Origin: an uncultured Bacteroidales bacterium
GTDB taxonomy: Bacteria; Bacteroidota; Bacteroidia; Bacteroidales; P3
Assembly (NCBI GenBank): GCA_947168665.1
Contig: CAMVMX010000021.1
Coordinates: 1-45,317, forward strand
Direction: 5' to 3'
Length of the DNA: 45,317 nucleotides
Part shown: one piece after another, positions 18,401-25,389 of the stretch
How the letters are laid out: the number at the start of each line of letters is the position of its first letter
How positions within the stretch are numbered: the first letter of the stretch is position 1
Notes under the pieces: model-generated
What the model saw: only the letters and a program-made list of their open reading frames with translations
Told to the model about the DNA's origin: nothing
Databases searched by the model: none
Made by a program: the position numbers and the translations under genes

Positions 18401-18648
18401 TCGGCACACACCGCCCCGAAGAAGGCGGCCTCGCTGGCCATCTCGGCATCCACTCCCGCCGCGTCGGCTGTCAGTTTGTCGAACAGACTCTGTGCCGAGG
18501 CATATTTTTCCTTCTGATACAAGTCCACCGCCTGCCTGTACAAACGGCGCACGGCATCGTCCGACGACGATTTTTGGGCGAAAACAGGCTGCACGGACAG
18601 TGCCAGAACAATAATAACTAAAAGAGATTTAACGCGTTGCATACTCAA
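15484..18648 (-). CDS. Exported giant TPR-repeat protein
   Basis: This 1054-residue protein has a signal peptide (LLVIIVLALSVQPVFAQ) followed by TPR and TPR-like helical repeats along nearly its whole length. Examples are YLGNYHYAAGDYAKALKYY, YFNRGEYKNALDYYKAAM and LLYFNNFRNRYPQNTLVKTA. The C-terminus is strongly acidic (EEEKPQQEPEEEEMVIELE). It probably acts as a periplasmic scaffold. The beta-barrel gene follows after two bases and folC lies further downstream. Similar TPR plus barrel pairs are known in Bacteroidetes, but I cannot name a function. Confidence 0.85.
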   Translation of the reverse strand: MSMQRVKSLLVIIVLALSVQPVFAQKSSSDDAVRRLYRQAVDLYQKEKYASAQSLFDKLTADAAGVDAEMASEAAFFGAVCAEKLGNRDADFRLTEFLRLYPQNKHTVMANFYLGNYHYAAGDYAKALKYYKKVPAREVEYGHRSEYNFKVGYCYFVDEDYGEAKKYFAQDINGRTKYTNASLYYYAHLQYMEGKYDLALRNFEKLQSDSKFAKIVPSYVARIYYYLGKNDELLQMAPTLLLEEDVFKKNEIRQMVAEVYFNRGEYKNALDYYKAAMRNRDPQETATVQDVAPATTKGKKNAAPAACSPQDSYYQIGYCHYMLQQYDSAQFYLSKKTACDDSVAQSALYVLGDVDIKLNRKNEARSMFLQASKMDYDPKIKEDALFNYAKLSYELNANPYNESIRSFEDYLVKYPKSVHKAEVQEILSSLYFTTRNYKDALTLIEKIPDRTPLMNQAYQRIVINRGIEVFNTGNMKTAATYFQKAAKINALPKYTTDAYYLYAESRYRLGDYDAAGKTLDRFMLSTHATTSPYYKQALYTHGYLCMKRNNIADAADDFKMFLRLADKSIDPHQINDVNNRLGDCSYLDSKYADAIKYYDRVIDAGDADADYATYQKALSYGAMGKYNDKMTYLNQIFERFNQSPLAAKSLFEIGNTYLVCDNNEMALLYFNNFRNRYPQNTLVKTALLNMGLIYYNTDRNNEALEVFDELLTHYAGTDEARDALSTVKNIYVSQNRVDEYFSYVKRTTKTNVSTVEQDSTLYMSAENQYMNGDCESSVKSFESYLSKFPEGLFHLQAHYYAADCLFRNGQNEQALPHFEAVAAAPNNSYTERALHNAANIAYNLNNFTKALDLYGQLVEMAESDNNRLSGRVGYLRSWVHLAQGDSIVAAARRLLAEPKITDELRDEALVSMARSYYESPLTYRQADSIYALLSTSTNGDYSGEASYRQAEMRYLQADYDGAERVIESITAAPVSDYWLAKSFILWADIFHARGNNLQAKQTLQSIIDNYDGDDLVQLALQKRNAILEEEKPQQEPEEEEMVIELEKETESDNQ

Positions 18649-18817
18649 TAGATTACTTATTTCAAAAAGTAAAGATACTAATTTATTGCCAAACCACCCT
18701 CCACCTCAGTCCCTCTTTTTCAACAAGGCGGTGTTAATGAGCTGGATGGACCGACTGCGCCTCCCTGCAGAGTGAACTGCGCAGGCGTTACGGATTAAGT
18801 CGGTGCAAGTTCCGCAA

Positions 18818-20278
18818 TCAGCGCAGGAAGAATGGCTTCTCTTCCACCTGTTGCTTGGGCTGCCATGGCGCGTGGAGCAGGAATCCGCTGGCCGGCGCCG
18901 GGGTCACCGTATACTGTAGCTCCCCTTCGGGATTGATGAGGATAAACCAAGGGTACGACACCACGCCATAGCGTTCCAACAGCTTGTAGTTCCCGTTGAA
19001 GTGCAGCCATGTCCAATTGTAGCGCTGGCCTTTGCGGGTGTTCTTCAGCAGGTGGTACATCTTCTGGAACTCGCGGTCGCAACAGATGGTCACAAACTCC
19101 ACATTCTTGCTCTTGGCATAGATGCTGTCCTTGAAGTGGGCCAGGGTCTCCATTTCGCCTAAGCTGTTCGGGTCGCTCACCCGCACAAACGACAGGTACA
19201 CCCATTTCCCTTTCATCCCCTCTAACGACACCATCTTCTTGTCCACATCCGGCAGCACAAAGTCCGGCACCTCGGCTCCCTCCTCCTTCTGGCGGAGGCT
19301 CTTCACAATCCGCTCGGCCAGTGTCTTATGCTCCGGAAACTTGCTTCCTTCCCCCACCAGCTCTATCATCCGCACCACCTTGTCGGCCTCGTAATATCGG
19401 GGCTGATAGTACGACTCCTGCAGGGCTTGCAGTGCCACCAGCTCGCGCACCCGCTCATTGCGCAGCAGGGTGTCCGTCCCTAACGAGTCGAGGTATACCT
19501 TCACGTTCAGATTGTGTACCCAGTTGCCCAGCAGCCATGCGGGCAACTTCCGCGTCCCCTTCGACACCGAATGGGCAAACAGCGTGGCAAAGAACGACAT
19601 GTAGTTGTCGTCGTAGTAGAGTACCGGCTGGTTTTTCACATAGCGGTCCACCATGCCGCGCCGTGTGTCGAAATGCAGACTGTACTTCATGCTGGCCAGC
19701 TGGTAGCGCTTGTATCGGTTGAAGAACTCGTTTTTCGTGTCGGGGCAGAGCTTGGCCACCTCCGCCTCCAGACTGTCGAAATATCGCTTCTGGGGGCGGA
19801 AACGGCTGTCGAAAAACATGCGGTGCTCGTCGATATACTGTGCCACCACCCGCTCAAAGTCCGAAATCAGGCCGTTCAGCTCGTCGGGTGGCATGTTCAC
19901 AAACTCCAGCGGCAGCACCTCCGGCGCGAGATAGATATTTCGCTTCTCGTTGACATCCCAGTCAAACCGAGGCACATACACCTCATAGTCGCGTCCTGGC
20001 TCCACAAAGAACGACTGGCTGTAGTTCTCAATCTGCATCATCATCATCGTGGGATAGTTGGCGTAAGCCTTCAGCTGGAATGTCCGGTTGTCGCCTATCA
20101 CCGCGTGGTCCACCTCCTCCTCCGTCAGGGTCAGCATATCCGTGTAGCGATACAGATACACATCCTTCCCGGCGCCGTTCACCACCTCACCCTGGATTGT
20201 AATATTAGTCTGGGCGCCAGCCGTTCCCATCCCGGCTGCCCACAATGCAATGCTCAGAATTATCAGAATGCGCTTCAT
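18818..20278 (-). CDS. Exported thioredoxin-fold (TlpA/AhpC-like) protein without CXXC
   Basis: This 486-residue protein has a signal peptide (cleavage near AGAQ). An N-terminal beta-domain resembling DUF4369 (TNITIQGEVVNGAGKDVYLY) is followed by a helical middle and a C-terminal thioredoxin fold from about residue 340. In that fold VPDFVLPDVDKKMVSLEGMK and GKWVYLSFVRV align with TlpA, and the cis-proline loop is SYPWFILI. Where TlpA has WCGPC this protein reads VRVSDPNS, so the redox-active cysteines are absent. It is probably not a reductase and may bind partners or substrates instead. Confidence 0.8.
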   Translation of the reverse strand: MKRILIILSIALWAAGMGTAGAQTNITIQGEVVNGAGKDVYLYRYTDMLTLTEEEVDHAVIGDNRTFQLKAYANYPTMMMMQIENYSQSFFVEPGRDYEVYVPRFDWDVNEKRNIYLAPEVLPLEFVNMPPDELNGLISDFERVVAQYIDEHRMFFDSRFRPQKRYFDSLEAEVAKLCPDTKNEFFNRYKRYQLASMKYSLHFDTRRGMVDRYVKNQPVLYYDDNYMSFFATLFAHSVSKGTRKLPAWLLGNWVHNLNVKVYLDSLGTDTLLRNERVRELVALQALQESYYQPRYYEADKVVRMIELVGEGSKFPEHKTLAERIVKSLRQKEEGAEVPDFVLPDVDKKMVSLEGMKGKWVYLSFVRVSDPNSLGEMETLAHFKDSIYAKSKNVEFVTICCDREFQKMYHLLKNTRKGQRYNWTWLHFNGNYKLLERYGVVSYPWFILINPEGELQYTVTPAPASGFLLHAPWQPKQQVEEKPFFLR

Positions 20279-20416
20279 GATACATGTATTTACCAGCTGA
20301 ACTCAGCCATTTCTCTTATAACGCTCTATACCCCGTTTTTATTGCCCCCGCCAACAAAATGATGCCTCTGGAGATTCAATATTTAAATATTTAGTTTCTT
20401 TGCACGCAACAAGGAT

Positions 20417-21022
20417 TCAATCGTCATCCATCCTTTTTTCTATCTTCTTCTTTGCACTTGTGGCCATGTCCTTAATTCTTTCATCATCTGTTTCTGCTAT
20501 TATTTTGTTCAACAAATCAATATCTTCTTGGCTCCTTGAATATTGTCCCAAATACATTATTCCCTTCTCTAATGGGTATTTCTCCGAATGTGTTTCCGAT
20601 TTACAAATCATTCTACCTATCGCCAACCGTATGACTGCTGTTTGGTTTTCGTCCTTAGAACTGCCCTCTATCACTGACATGACATCTAAAATATCATCAT
20701 CTACCCCTTTTTTATTCTCCGCAACTTTAGTTTTGATTTTAGCAACTCTCTTTTCCATACCTTCGAGAAGATGTACATAATCATATATCCTAATGCCTAC
20801 CACAACAAAGTAGACGGTGGCTGCAACTCCCAACACCCCAATGACTAATCCTGCAATGGTCATTACTCTGTTATAGGCAGCATCACGCGAAATCTCAGAG
20901 AATGGAATATTGAGTGCAATGCCGGCAACCGCAACAGCCAATAGTGAGACGACGAGAGAAAAGATGGCAAGGTCTTGCAAATAATTATGAGGAGAATCCG
21001 AATCAGTATTTTTACGTTTCAT
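20417..21022 (-). CDS. Two-TM membrane protein of unknown function
   Basis: This 201-residue protein has a short polar N-terminus, two membrane helices (about 19-38 and 53-77), and a charged, mostly helical cytoplasmic C-terminus with a short coiled-coil-like stretch (about 85-105). I do not recognise a family. It lies 112 bases downstream of the response-regulator gene on the same strand. A REP-like element occupies that gap, so co-transcription is possible but not certain. It could be a membrane effector or sensor for the HK/receiver pair, which is inference from position only. Confidence 0.7.
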   Translation of the reverse strand: MKRKNTDSDSPHNYLQDLAIFSLVVSLLAVAVAGIALNIPFSEISRDAAYNRVMTIAGLVIGVLGVAATVYFVVVGIRIYDYVHLLEGMEKRVAKIKTKVAENKKGVDDDILDVMSVIEGSSKDENQTAVIRLAIGRMICKSETHSEKYPLEKGIMYLGQYSRSQEDIDLLNKIIAETDDERIKDMATSAKKKIEKRMDDD

Positions 21023-21062
21023 CAGTAATTTGCTTTAGGAAGGCTCTAAAAATTAGTCTTAA

Positions 21063-21156
21063 AGGTTTTGCCCCTACAGGGCGTTATTTGTATTTCATTG
21101 ATTACCCAAGGCGTTGCCGTTGGGCTAAATATGTTTATGCCCCTTCAGGGCAATTT
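21063..21156. repeat. REP-like palindromic element
   Basis: The element is flanked by two similar palindromes, GCCCCTACAGGGC (21069-21081) and GCCCCTTCAGGGC (21139-21151). A third, imperfect palindrome lies in the middle (CCCAAGGCGTTGCCG at 21104, closing with TTTGGG). This layout is typical of dispersed intergenic repeats in Bacteroidetes. It extends into the response-regulator gene and supplies that protein's last residues (CPEGA) and stop codon. Confidence 0.7.
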
Positions 21157-21581
21157 TGGAGGTCGCTTAAATACTCCATGACGGAATCTGCAAATTCCTT
21201 TGATGATACAGAAGATTTATTGAGATATAGGATGTTATTGTCCTTGCAGTATTGACGAACATTATCATCCCCAATAACTGTATACACTATTATTGGGGTG
21301 TCTTTATATATGGAGTCGGATTCTCTTATTTTTCTTATTAATGCGAGCCCCGTTCTCATACCATACTCGGCTTCTTCCATATCGAGTTCTCCTGTCGGCA
21401 TGGAAATGTCAATAATAATGCAATCTATTTGTAATATTTGTTCGCGCAACACTTTTAGGAGGTCTTCAGTTCTCGGAGCCTTTATAATCTTACATCCCCG
21501 TGACTCCAGTTCGTTCTGGTCTGCCATTAATGCGAATTTGTCGATGTCGTCGTCAACCCATAAAATGTTCTTTCTATTCAT
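21135..21581 (-). CDS. Receiver-only response regulator
   Basis: This 148-residue CheY-like receiver has no output domain. The acidic pocket is D10-D12 (WVDDDID), the phospho-acceptor D58 (IIIDISMP), switch T101 (VYTVIGDD) and K122 (LNKSS). A short insertion (GELDMEEAEYG) follows the phosphorylation loop. Its start overlaps the kinase stop by four bases (ATGA), so it is translationally coupled to its cognate kinase. With no DNA-binding domain it probably signals by protein contact. Confidence 0.9.
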   Translation of the reverse strand: MNRKNILWVDDDIDKFALMADQNELESRGCKIIKAPRTEDLLKVLREQILQIDCIIIDISMPTGELDMEEAEYGMRTGLALIRKIRESDSIYKDTPIIVYTVIGDDNVRQYCKDNNILYLNKSSVSSKEFADSVMEYLSDLQNCPEGA

Positions 21582-23362
21582 AACAATGATTTTTTATCTG
21601 TAAAATTGATTTCAAAAGTGGTTGGTTGCTGGTATCTTGTCACTTGCACAATGCCGCCAAAGTCCTCTACTATTTGCTTGACGACCGACAATCCGACCCC
21701 GAATCCGGAAGCATTCTCTTTCATTGCCCTTTCTCCCCGGTAGCCAATCTGAAATACAGCCGCAGTATCTTGTGGGGAAATACCTATGCCCCAGTCCGAC
21801 ACCTCAATCCGCATTCCCGTCTCGCTTTCGTAGCAGGAAATGCTGACTAAAAAGCTGTCGCGATTCCTCCCGTGGTACTTAATTGCATTGGTTAAAAGGT
21901 TGTAAAAAACGGTGACAAAAGCATCTTCGTCAACATTGATAGGGCTTTGTACAGTGTATGTGTTGAATTTAATATTGTCGAAGAGTACGCCATACTCTCT
22001 GGCAATGGGTCGGACCACGCTGATACTTTTTTTAATTATACTTGACAGTGAACATCTTTTCTTCTCGTATTTTCTCTCTCCGCTTCTCATCAGATACAAA
22101 GTGGAGGAGGCCTGCCAACGTTGCAGTTCTGCGTAATCCCTAACCCCCTCAAGATATGGTCTGAGGTACGTCTTAATAAAATCTTCGTTGTTTATGTTGT
22201 TCAGAATTCTGTCTGCAGTTTTATAAATTGAATTTGCAGGGGTTTTGAACTCATGTGTTAGCCTTGAGATGAAACGGCTTTGCTCCTCTTTCTTGTTGTA
22301 GAAATCAATTACCAACGAAAGGTATTTTGCGGCGAATTCGACCAACTTCAAATCAACATCATTGAAATAGTCTACAAATTCATCCCTCACAGGGTTTTTC
22401 TTGTTCAGAAAGCGGACAATACCAACAACATCTTTGGGGTCTGATGGATTCAGGATTGGAACAATCATCACGGTCTGAGGTTCGTCTGTTGTTTTTTCGC
22501 ACCATTTAGGTTGATGGCTGCAATTGTCCGAGATATACGGACGGCCTGTTTCACCCACACGGCCAGTGGAGCCCTCCCCTCTTTCATAAGAATATTTTGA
22601 ATCATACTTATCAACGCTCTTGACTGTCGACGAAACAAGATTATACCGGGTGTGGTACGAGTCCCATATAAAAACCGATGCTGCTTGATAGTTGAAAAAG
22701 GATTTAAATTTCTCGTCAATCAGACAATCAAAGAAAGTACCCGCGCCCTTGTCGCGACACGCCTCTTGTGTGGCTATGAGTGTTGCAATCAGTGCTTGCT
22801 CTTGGGATACCAGATACCGATGAAAAACTGAAGAAAAGAAAGATTTTGTTATCTGGGCAATTTCTTCCCACTCATCATCTGAAATAGTGTTCTCCCCTTT
22901 CTTATAAGACAGCTCAAGTACAGCGATGATTTTCTCTTTTTCAGTTATGTCTGAAATGGGGATGACGATAAAGTCGACCAATCCGTTAGCACGAACAAAA
23001 TCCATTGACCGGTGTCCATATTCCTCCACCTCATCTCGTTCGCATCTGTGGTAGACTCGCTGTGAGTCTCCCATCACAATTTTAAAAAAACCTCTTTCTA
23101 AGTCATGGGCAAAATCTTCCCTGTTGGACAACGGCCCCACATCAATAGGTTCCCGGTGCAGGAGTGATGTGGACACAGGTATCTTTTCCTCATCAGGATT
23201 AAGGTCGCCTGTCATATTTCTATTGATTGACCATAGCGAGCATTCGGTCGAGCCCAAAATCTCATGTAGCTTATTTGTGGCTACTTTAAAAATGGAGCTG
23301 TCCATGGGCATACTTGCCATGCTTAGCAGTTCGCTTTTTATTTCAGATACTTTGTCGCTCAT
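21578..23362 (-). CDS. Cytosolic GAF-GAF sensor histidine kinase
   Basis: This 594-residue kinase has no membrane segment. Two GAF-like domains occupy about residues 20-180 and 190-350; the second has the GEGSTGRVGETGRPYISDN signature. HisKA contains H370 in FISRLTHEFKTPANSI. The ATPase domain has an N-box (FYNLLTNAIKYHG, 486-498), G1 (DWGIGI, 523-528) and G2 (GFGVGLSVVKQ, 553-563). It should sense a soluble cytoplasmic signal and phosphorylate the receiver encoded immediately downstream. Confidence 0.92.
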   Translation of the reverse strand: MSDKVSEIKSELLSMASMPMDSSIFKVATNKLHEILGSTECSLWSINRNMTGDLNPDEEKIPVSTSLLHREPIDVGPLSNREDFAHDLERGFFKIVMGDSQRVYHRCERDEVEEYGHRSMDFVRANGLVDFIVIPISDITEKEKIIAVLELSYKKGENTISDDEWEEIAQITKSFFSSVFHRYLVSQEQALIATLIATQEACRDKGAGTFFDCLIDEKFKSFFNYQAASVFIWDSYHTRYNLVSSTVKSVDKYDSKYSYERGEGSTGRVGETGRPYISDNCSHQPKWCEKTTDEPQTVMIVPILNPSDPKDVVGIVRFLNKKNPVRDEFVDYFNDVDLKLVEFAAKYLSLVIDFYNKKEEQSRFISRLTHEFKTPANSIYKTADRILNNINNEDFIKTYLRPYLEGVRDYAELQRWQASSTLYLMRSGERKYEKKRCSLSSIIKKSISVVRPIAREYGVLFDNIKFNTYTVQSPINVDEDAFVTVFYNLLTNAIKYHGRNRDSFLVSISCYESETGMRIEVSDWGIGISPQDTAAVFQIGYRGERAMKENASGFGVGLSVVKQIVEDFGGIVQVTRYQQPTTFEINFTDKKSLL

Positions 23363-23386
23363 TTTTATGGCCGTGTTGTCTCTGTG

Positions 23387-23650
23387 ATAATACTCGATTT
23401 TCCCCGATAAACGAAAAAAAACAAAATTTATTGCCCCAGAAGCTTAAGACGCTTTTTTTTAACGTCCGCCTGGAGTCCAAGCCCAAACGGCGGGCGTCCG
23501 CAGCCCCTGCACCCTTCCTTCGCCCGTTGCCCCGCCTTCCCGAATCACCCGCCATGCAATTCTTCGTCAGGCGCGTGTCGGAATGGCGGCTAAGCGTATT
23601 TGAAATGCCGTCGGGCGAGCGGAGTTAGGGCGAGGTATCCTTCTTCGGCT
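23387..23650. other. Intergenic stretch with no gene seen
   Basis: Between the kinase gene and the rubredoxin promoter I see no convincing coding sequence on either strand. The 23450-23640 part is GC-rich compared with the AT-rich bases just after the kinase start. It could hold remnants of a lost gene, but no family motif is readable. Confidence 0.5.
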
Positions 23651-23675
23651 GCCCCTGCCCCTACGGGGCAGGGGC
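23651..23675. repeat. Perfect 11-bp palindrome upstream of the rubredoxin promoter
   Basis: GCCCCTGCCCC (23651-23661) and GGGGCAGGGGC (23665-23675) pair perfectly around a TAC loop. It ends ten bases before the -33 element. It may be a terminator-like hairpin, an operator or a mobile palindromic unit. Confidence 0.75.
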
Positions 23676-23684
23676 AAATGCGAT

Positions 23685-23715
23685 TTTGCCGAATGGGAAA
23701 AAAGGCCTATCTTTG
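23685..23715 (+). promoter_or_regulatory. Promoter for rubredoxin
   Basis: TTTG (23685-23688), a 19-base spacer and TATCTTTG (23708-23715) form an ideal Bacteroidetes housekeeping promoter. The rubredoxin ATG is 87 bases downstream. Confidence 0.85.
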
Positions 23716-23802
23716 CATTGACGGCCCGGTGGCGCACGGCTGGCTTAATGCTGTGGCTCCGAGTCGGTTGATTATATTGTTTAACTTTAAAACTTTTGAA
23801 AA

Positions 23803-23967
23803 ATGAAAAAGTACGTTTGCAACATCTGCGGTTATGTCTATGACCCCGCCAAAGGCGACCCCGACAGCAATATCGCCCCCGGCACCGCTTTCGAGGACAT
23901 CCCGGCCGACTGGGTCTGCCCCCTCTGCGGCGTGGGCAAGGACGATTTCAGCCCCGTGACCGAGTAA
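23803..23967 (+). CDS. Rubredoxin
   Basis: This 54-residue protein, too short for usual ORF cut-offs, is a mononuclear-iron electron carrier of the cytoplasm. Both CxxC knuckles are present: [12 protein letters not shown] near the N-terminus and [13 protein letters not shown] near the C-terminus, giving the Fe(Cys)4 site. Length and the [12 protein letters not shown] segment are standard. In strict or microaerophilic anaerobes rubredoxins feed electrons to peroxide or superoxide reductases. No such enzyme is adjacent; the next gene is a Y-family polymerase 132 bases downstream. Confidence 0.95.
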   Translation: MKKYVCNICGYVYDPAKGDPDSNIAPGTAFEDIPADWVCPLCGVGKDDFSPVTE

Positions 23968-24099
23968 ACTGAACGGGGCGACGCGCCCCTGGTTGTGCCA
24001 GTGTGTGAGTGGCCGCATCGGTCCGCCCCTCGCGCAGTGGCACATCAGTTTATTCCCGCGCTTACGCATCCCCACATACTCTTTTTTCGGCATTTACGC

Positions 24100-25293
24100 A
24101 TGTTTGTCCACATTGATTGCAACTCCTATTTCGCTTCGTGCGAGGTGGCCACGCGTCCCGGCCTTGCGGGGCGTCCGGTCATTGTGGCCAACGGCAACGA
24201 GGCGGGCGGCGGCGTGATTCTGGCCCTCAGTCCCGAGGCCAAGGCCCTGGGGCTGAAACGCGGCACGCCGCTGTTTCAGGTGCGCAGCCTGCTGCGGCTC
24301 AACGATGTGGTGATATGTCCCGCCGACCACAAGAAGTACCGCCGCATTTCGCGCCAGATTATGGACACGGTGCAGCGGCAGGAGATTATCCTGGACTTTG
24401 TGCAGTACTCGGTCGACGAGTTTTTCGGCCAGCTGCCTGTGGAGGAGCCCGACGAGGTGCGCCACTATGTGCGCAAGGTGATGGACGCCATCACTGGGGC
24501 CACGGGCATCCCCGTCAGCTGCGGATGCTCGCAGACCTATACCCTGGCCAAGGTGGCCACCCACTATGCCAAGCGCTACCGCGGCTATGAGGGCATCTGC
24601 GTCCTTACCCCCGCGAGCCGCCGCAAGGCTCTTTCGATGCTGGACATTGCCGATGTGTGGGGCATCGGGCGGCAGAACCGCAAGAAACTCGCCGGGCTGG
24701 GCATCGCCACGGCGCAGGATTTTGCCGATTGCGACGAGCGGAAGATTGCCCCCCTCTTCTCGGTGGCGGGGCTGCGCACGTGGCGCGAGCTGCGCGGCAC
24801 GCCAAGTATCGACCTCCACCGCCCGACGGCTCAGCGCTCCATCATGCAGAGCCGCACTTTCGCCCGCATGACGGAGAGCCGGGACGAGATGGATATGTAC
24901 ATCCGCACTTTCGCCTCGGCCTGTGCCGCCCATCTGAGGGCGCAGAAGAGCGTGTGCCGGTCGGTGACGGTGTTTCTTTCCACCAACCGGCATCGCGACG
25001 ACCTGGACCAGTACCGCAACAGCGGGAGTGTGAAACTCCCCACCCCCACGGCCGACACCCCGACCATCGTGAAGGCCGCCAGCGCGGCCCTGGCCAAGCT
25101 ATACCGCGAGGGGTTCCTCTACAAACAGGCGGGGGTGGTGCTGACCGACATCAGCGAGGAGAAAGGCATGCAGCTCGACCTCTTCACCGAGGCCGACGAC
25201 GAGCGGCACCGCCGCCTGATGCAGGTGGCCGACGAGCTGAACCGCAAGTTCGGCGACGACACCATCAACTTCGGCCGCAACAACCCCACCTGA
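24100..25293 (+). CDS. Y-family DNA polymerase (UmuC-like)
   Basis: This 397-residue translesion polymerase carries the first metal motif FVHIDCNSYFASCE (D6), the second YSVDEFF (D106, E107), the thumb motif VWGIGRQNRKKL and a little-finger domain. The C-terminal QLDLF (residues 358-362) is a sliding-clamp binding motif. Overall wording, including DELNRKFGDDTINFG, is closer to UmuC than to DinB. The start is the ATG at FVHIDC; upstream in-frame codons do not look conserved. No umuD lies next to it. Confidence 0.9.
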   Translation: MFVHIDCNSYFASCEVATRPGLAGRPVIVANGNEAGGGVILALSPEAKALGLKRGTPLFQVRSLLRLNDVVICPADHKKYRRISRQIMDTVQRQEIILDFVQYSVDEFFGQLPVEEPDEVRHYVRKVMDAITGATGIPVSCGCSQTYTLAKVATHYAKRYRGYEGICVLTPASRRKALSMLDIADVWGIGRQNRKKLAGLGIATAQDFADCDERKIAPLFSVAGLRTWRELRGTPSIDLHRPTAQRSIMQSRTFARMTESRDEMDMYIRTFASACAAHLRAQKSVCRSVTVFLSTNRHRDDLDQYRNSGSVKLPTPTADTPTIVKAASAALAKLYREGFLYKQAGVVLTDISEEKGMQLDLFTEADDERHRRLMQVADELNRKFGDDTINFGRNNPT

Positions 25294-25337
25294 CCTGTTC
25301 CACTGGGGGGAAATGTTGCAATCTGTAGTTTTTTTTG

Positions 25338-25345
25338 TACTTTTG
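25338..25345 (+). promoter_or_regulatory. -7 box for the T9SS cargo gene
   Basis: TACTTTTG fits TAnnTTTG. The expected -33 region, around 25315, has only TTG. The start codon is about 45-50 bases downstream. Confidence 0.55.
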
Positions 25346-25389
25346 CAGCGCGAAAAGTAATAATTGTCATTAACCTAAAAATATCTAAT

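Noticed and set aside
18649..18817. Promoter for the TPR operon
   Set aside because: TATCTTTA on the minus strand near 18670-18677 is close to consensus, but no -33 element lies at the right distance, so I did not list it.
20390..20405. Promoter-like TTTCTTTG on the plus strand
   Set aside because: The -7 match is imperfect and no plus-strand gene follows.
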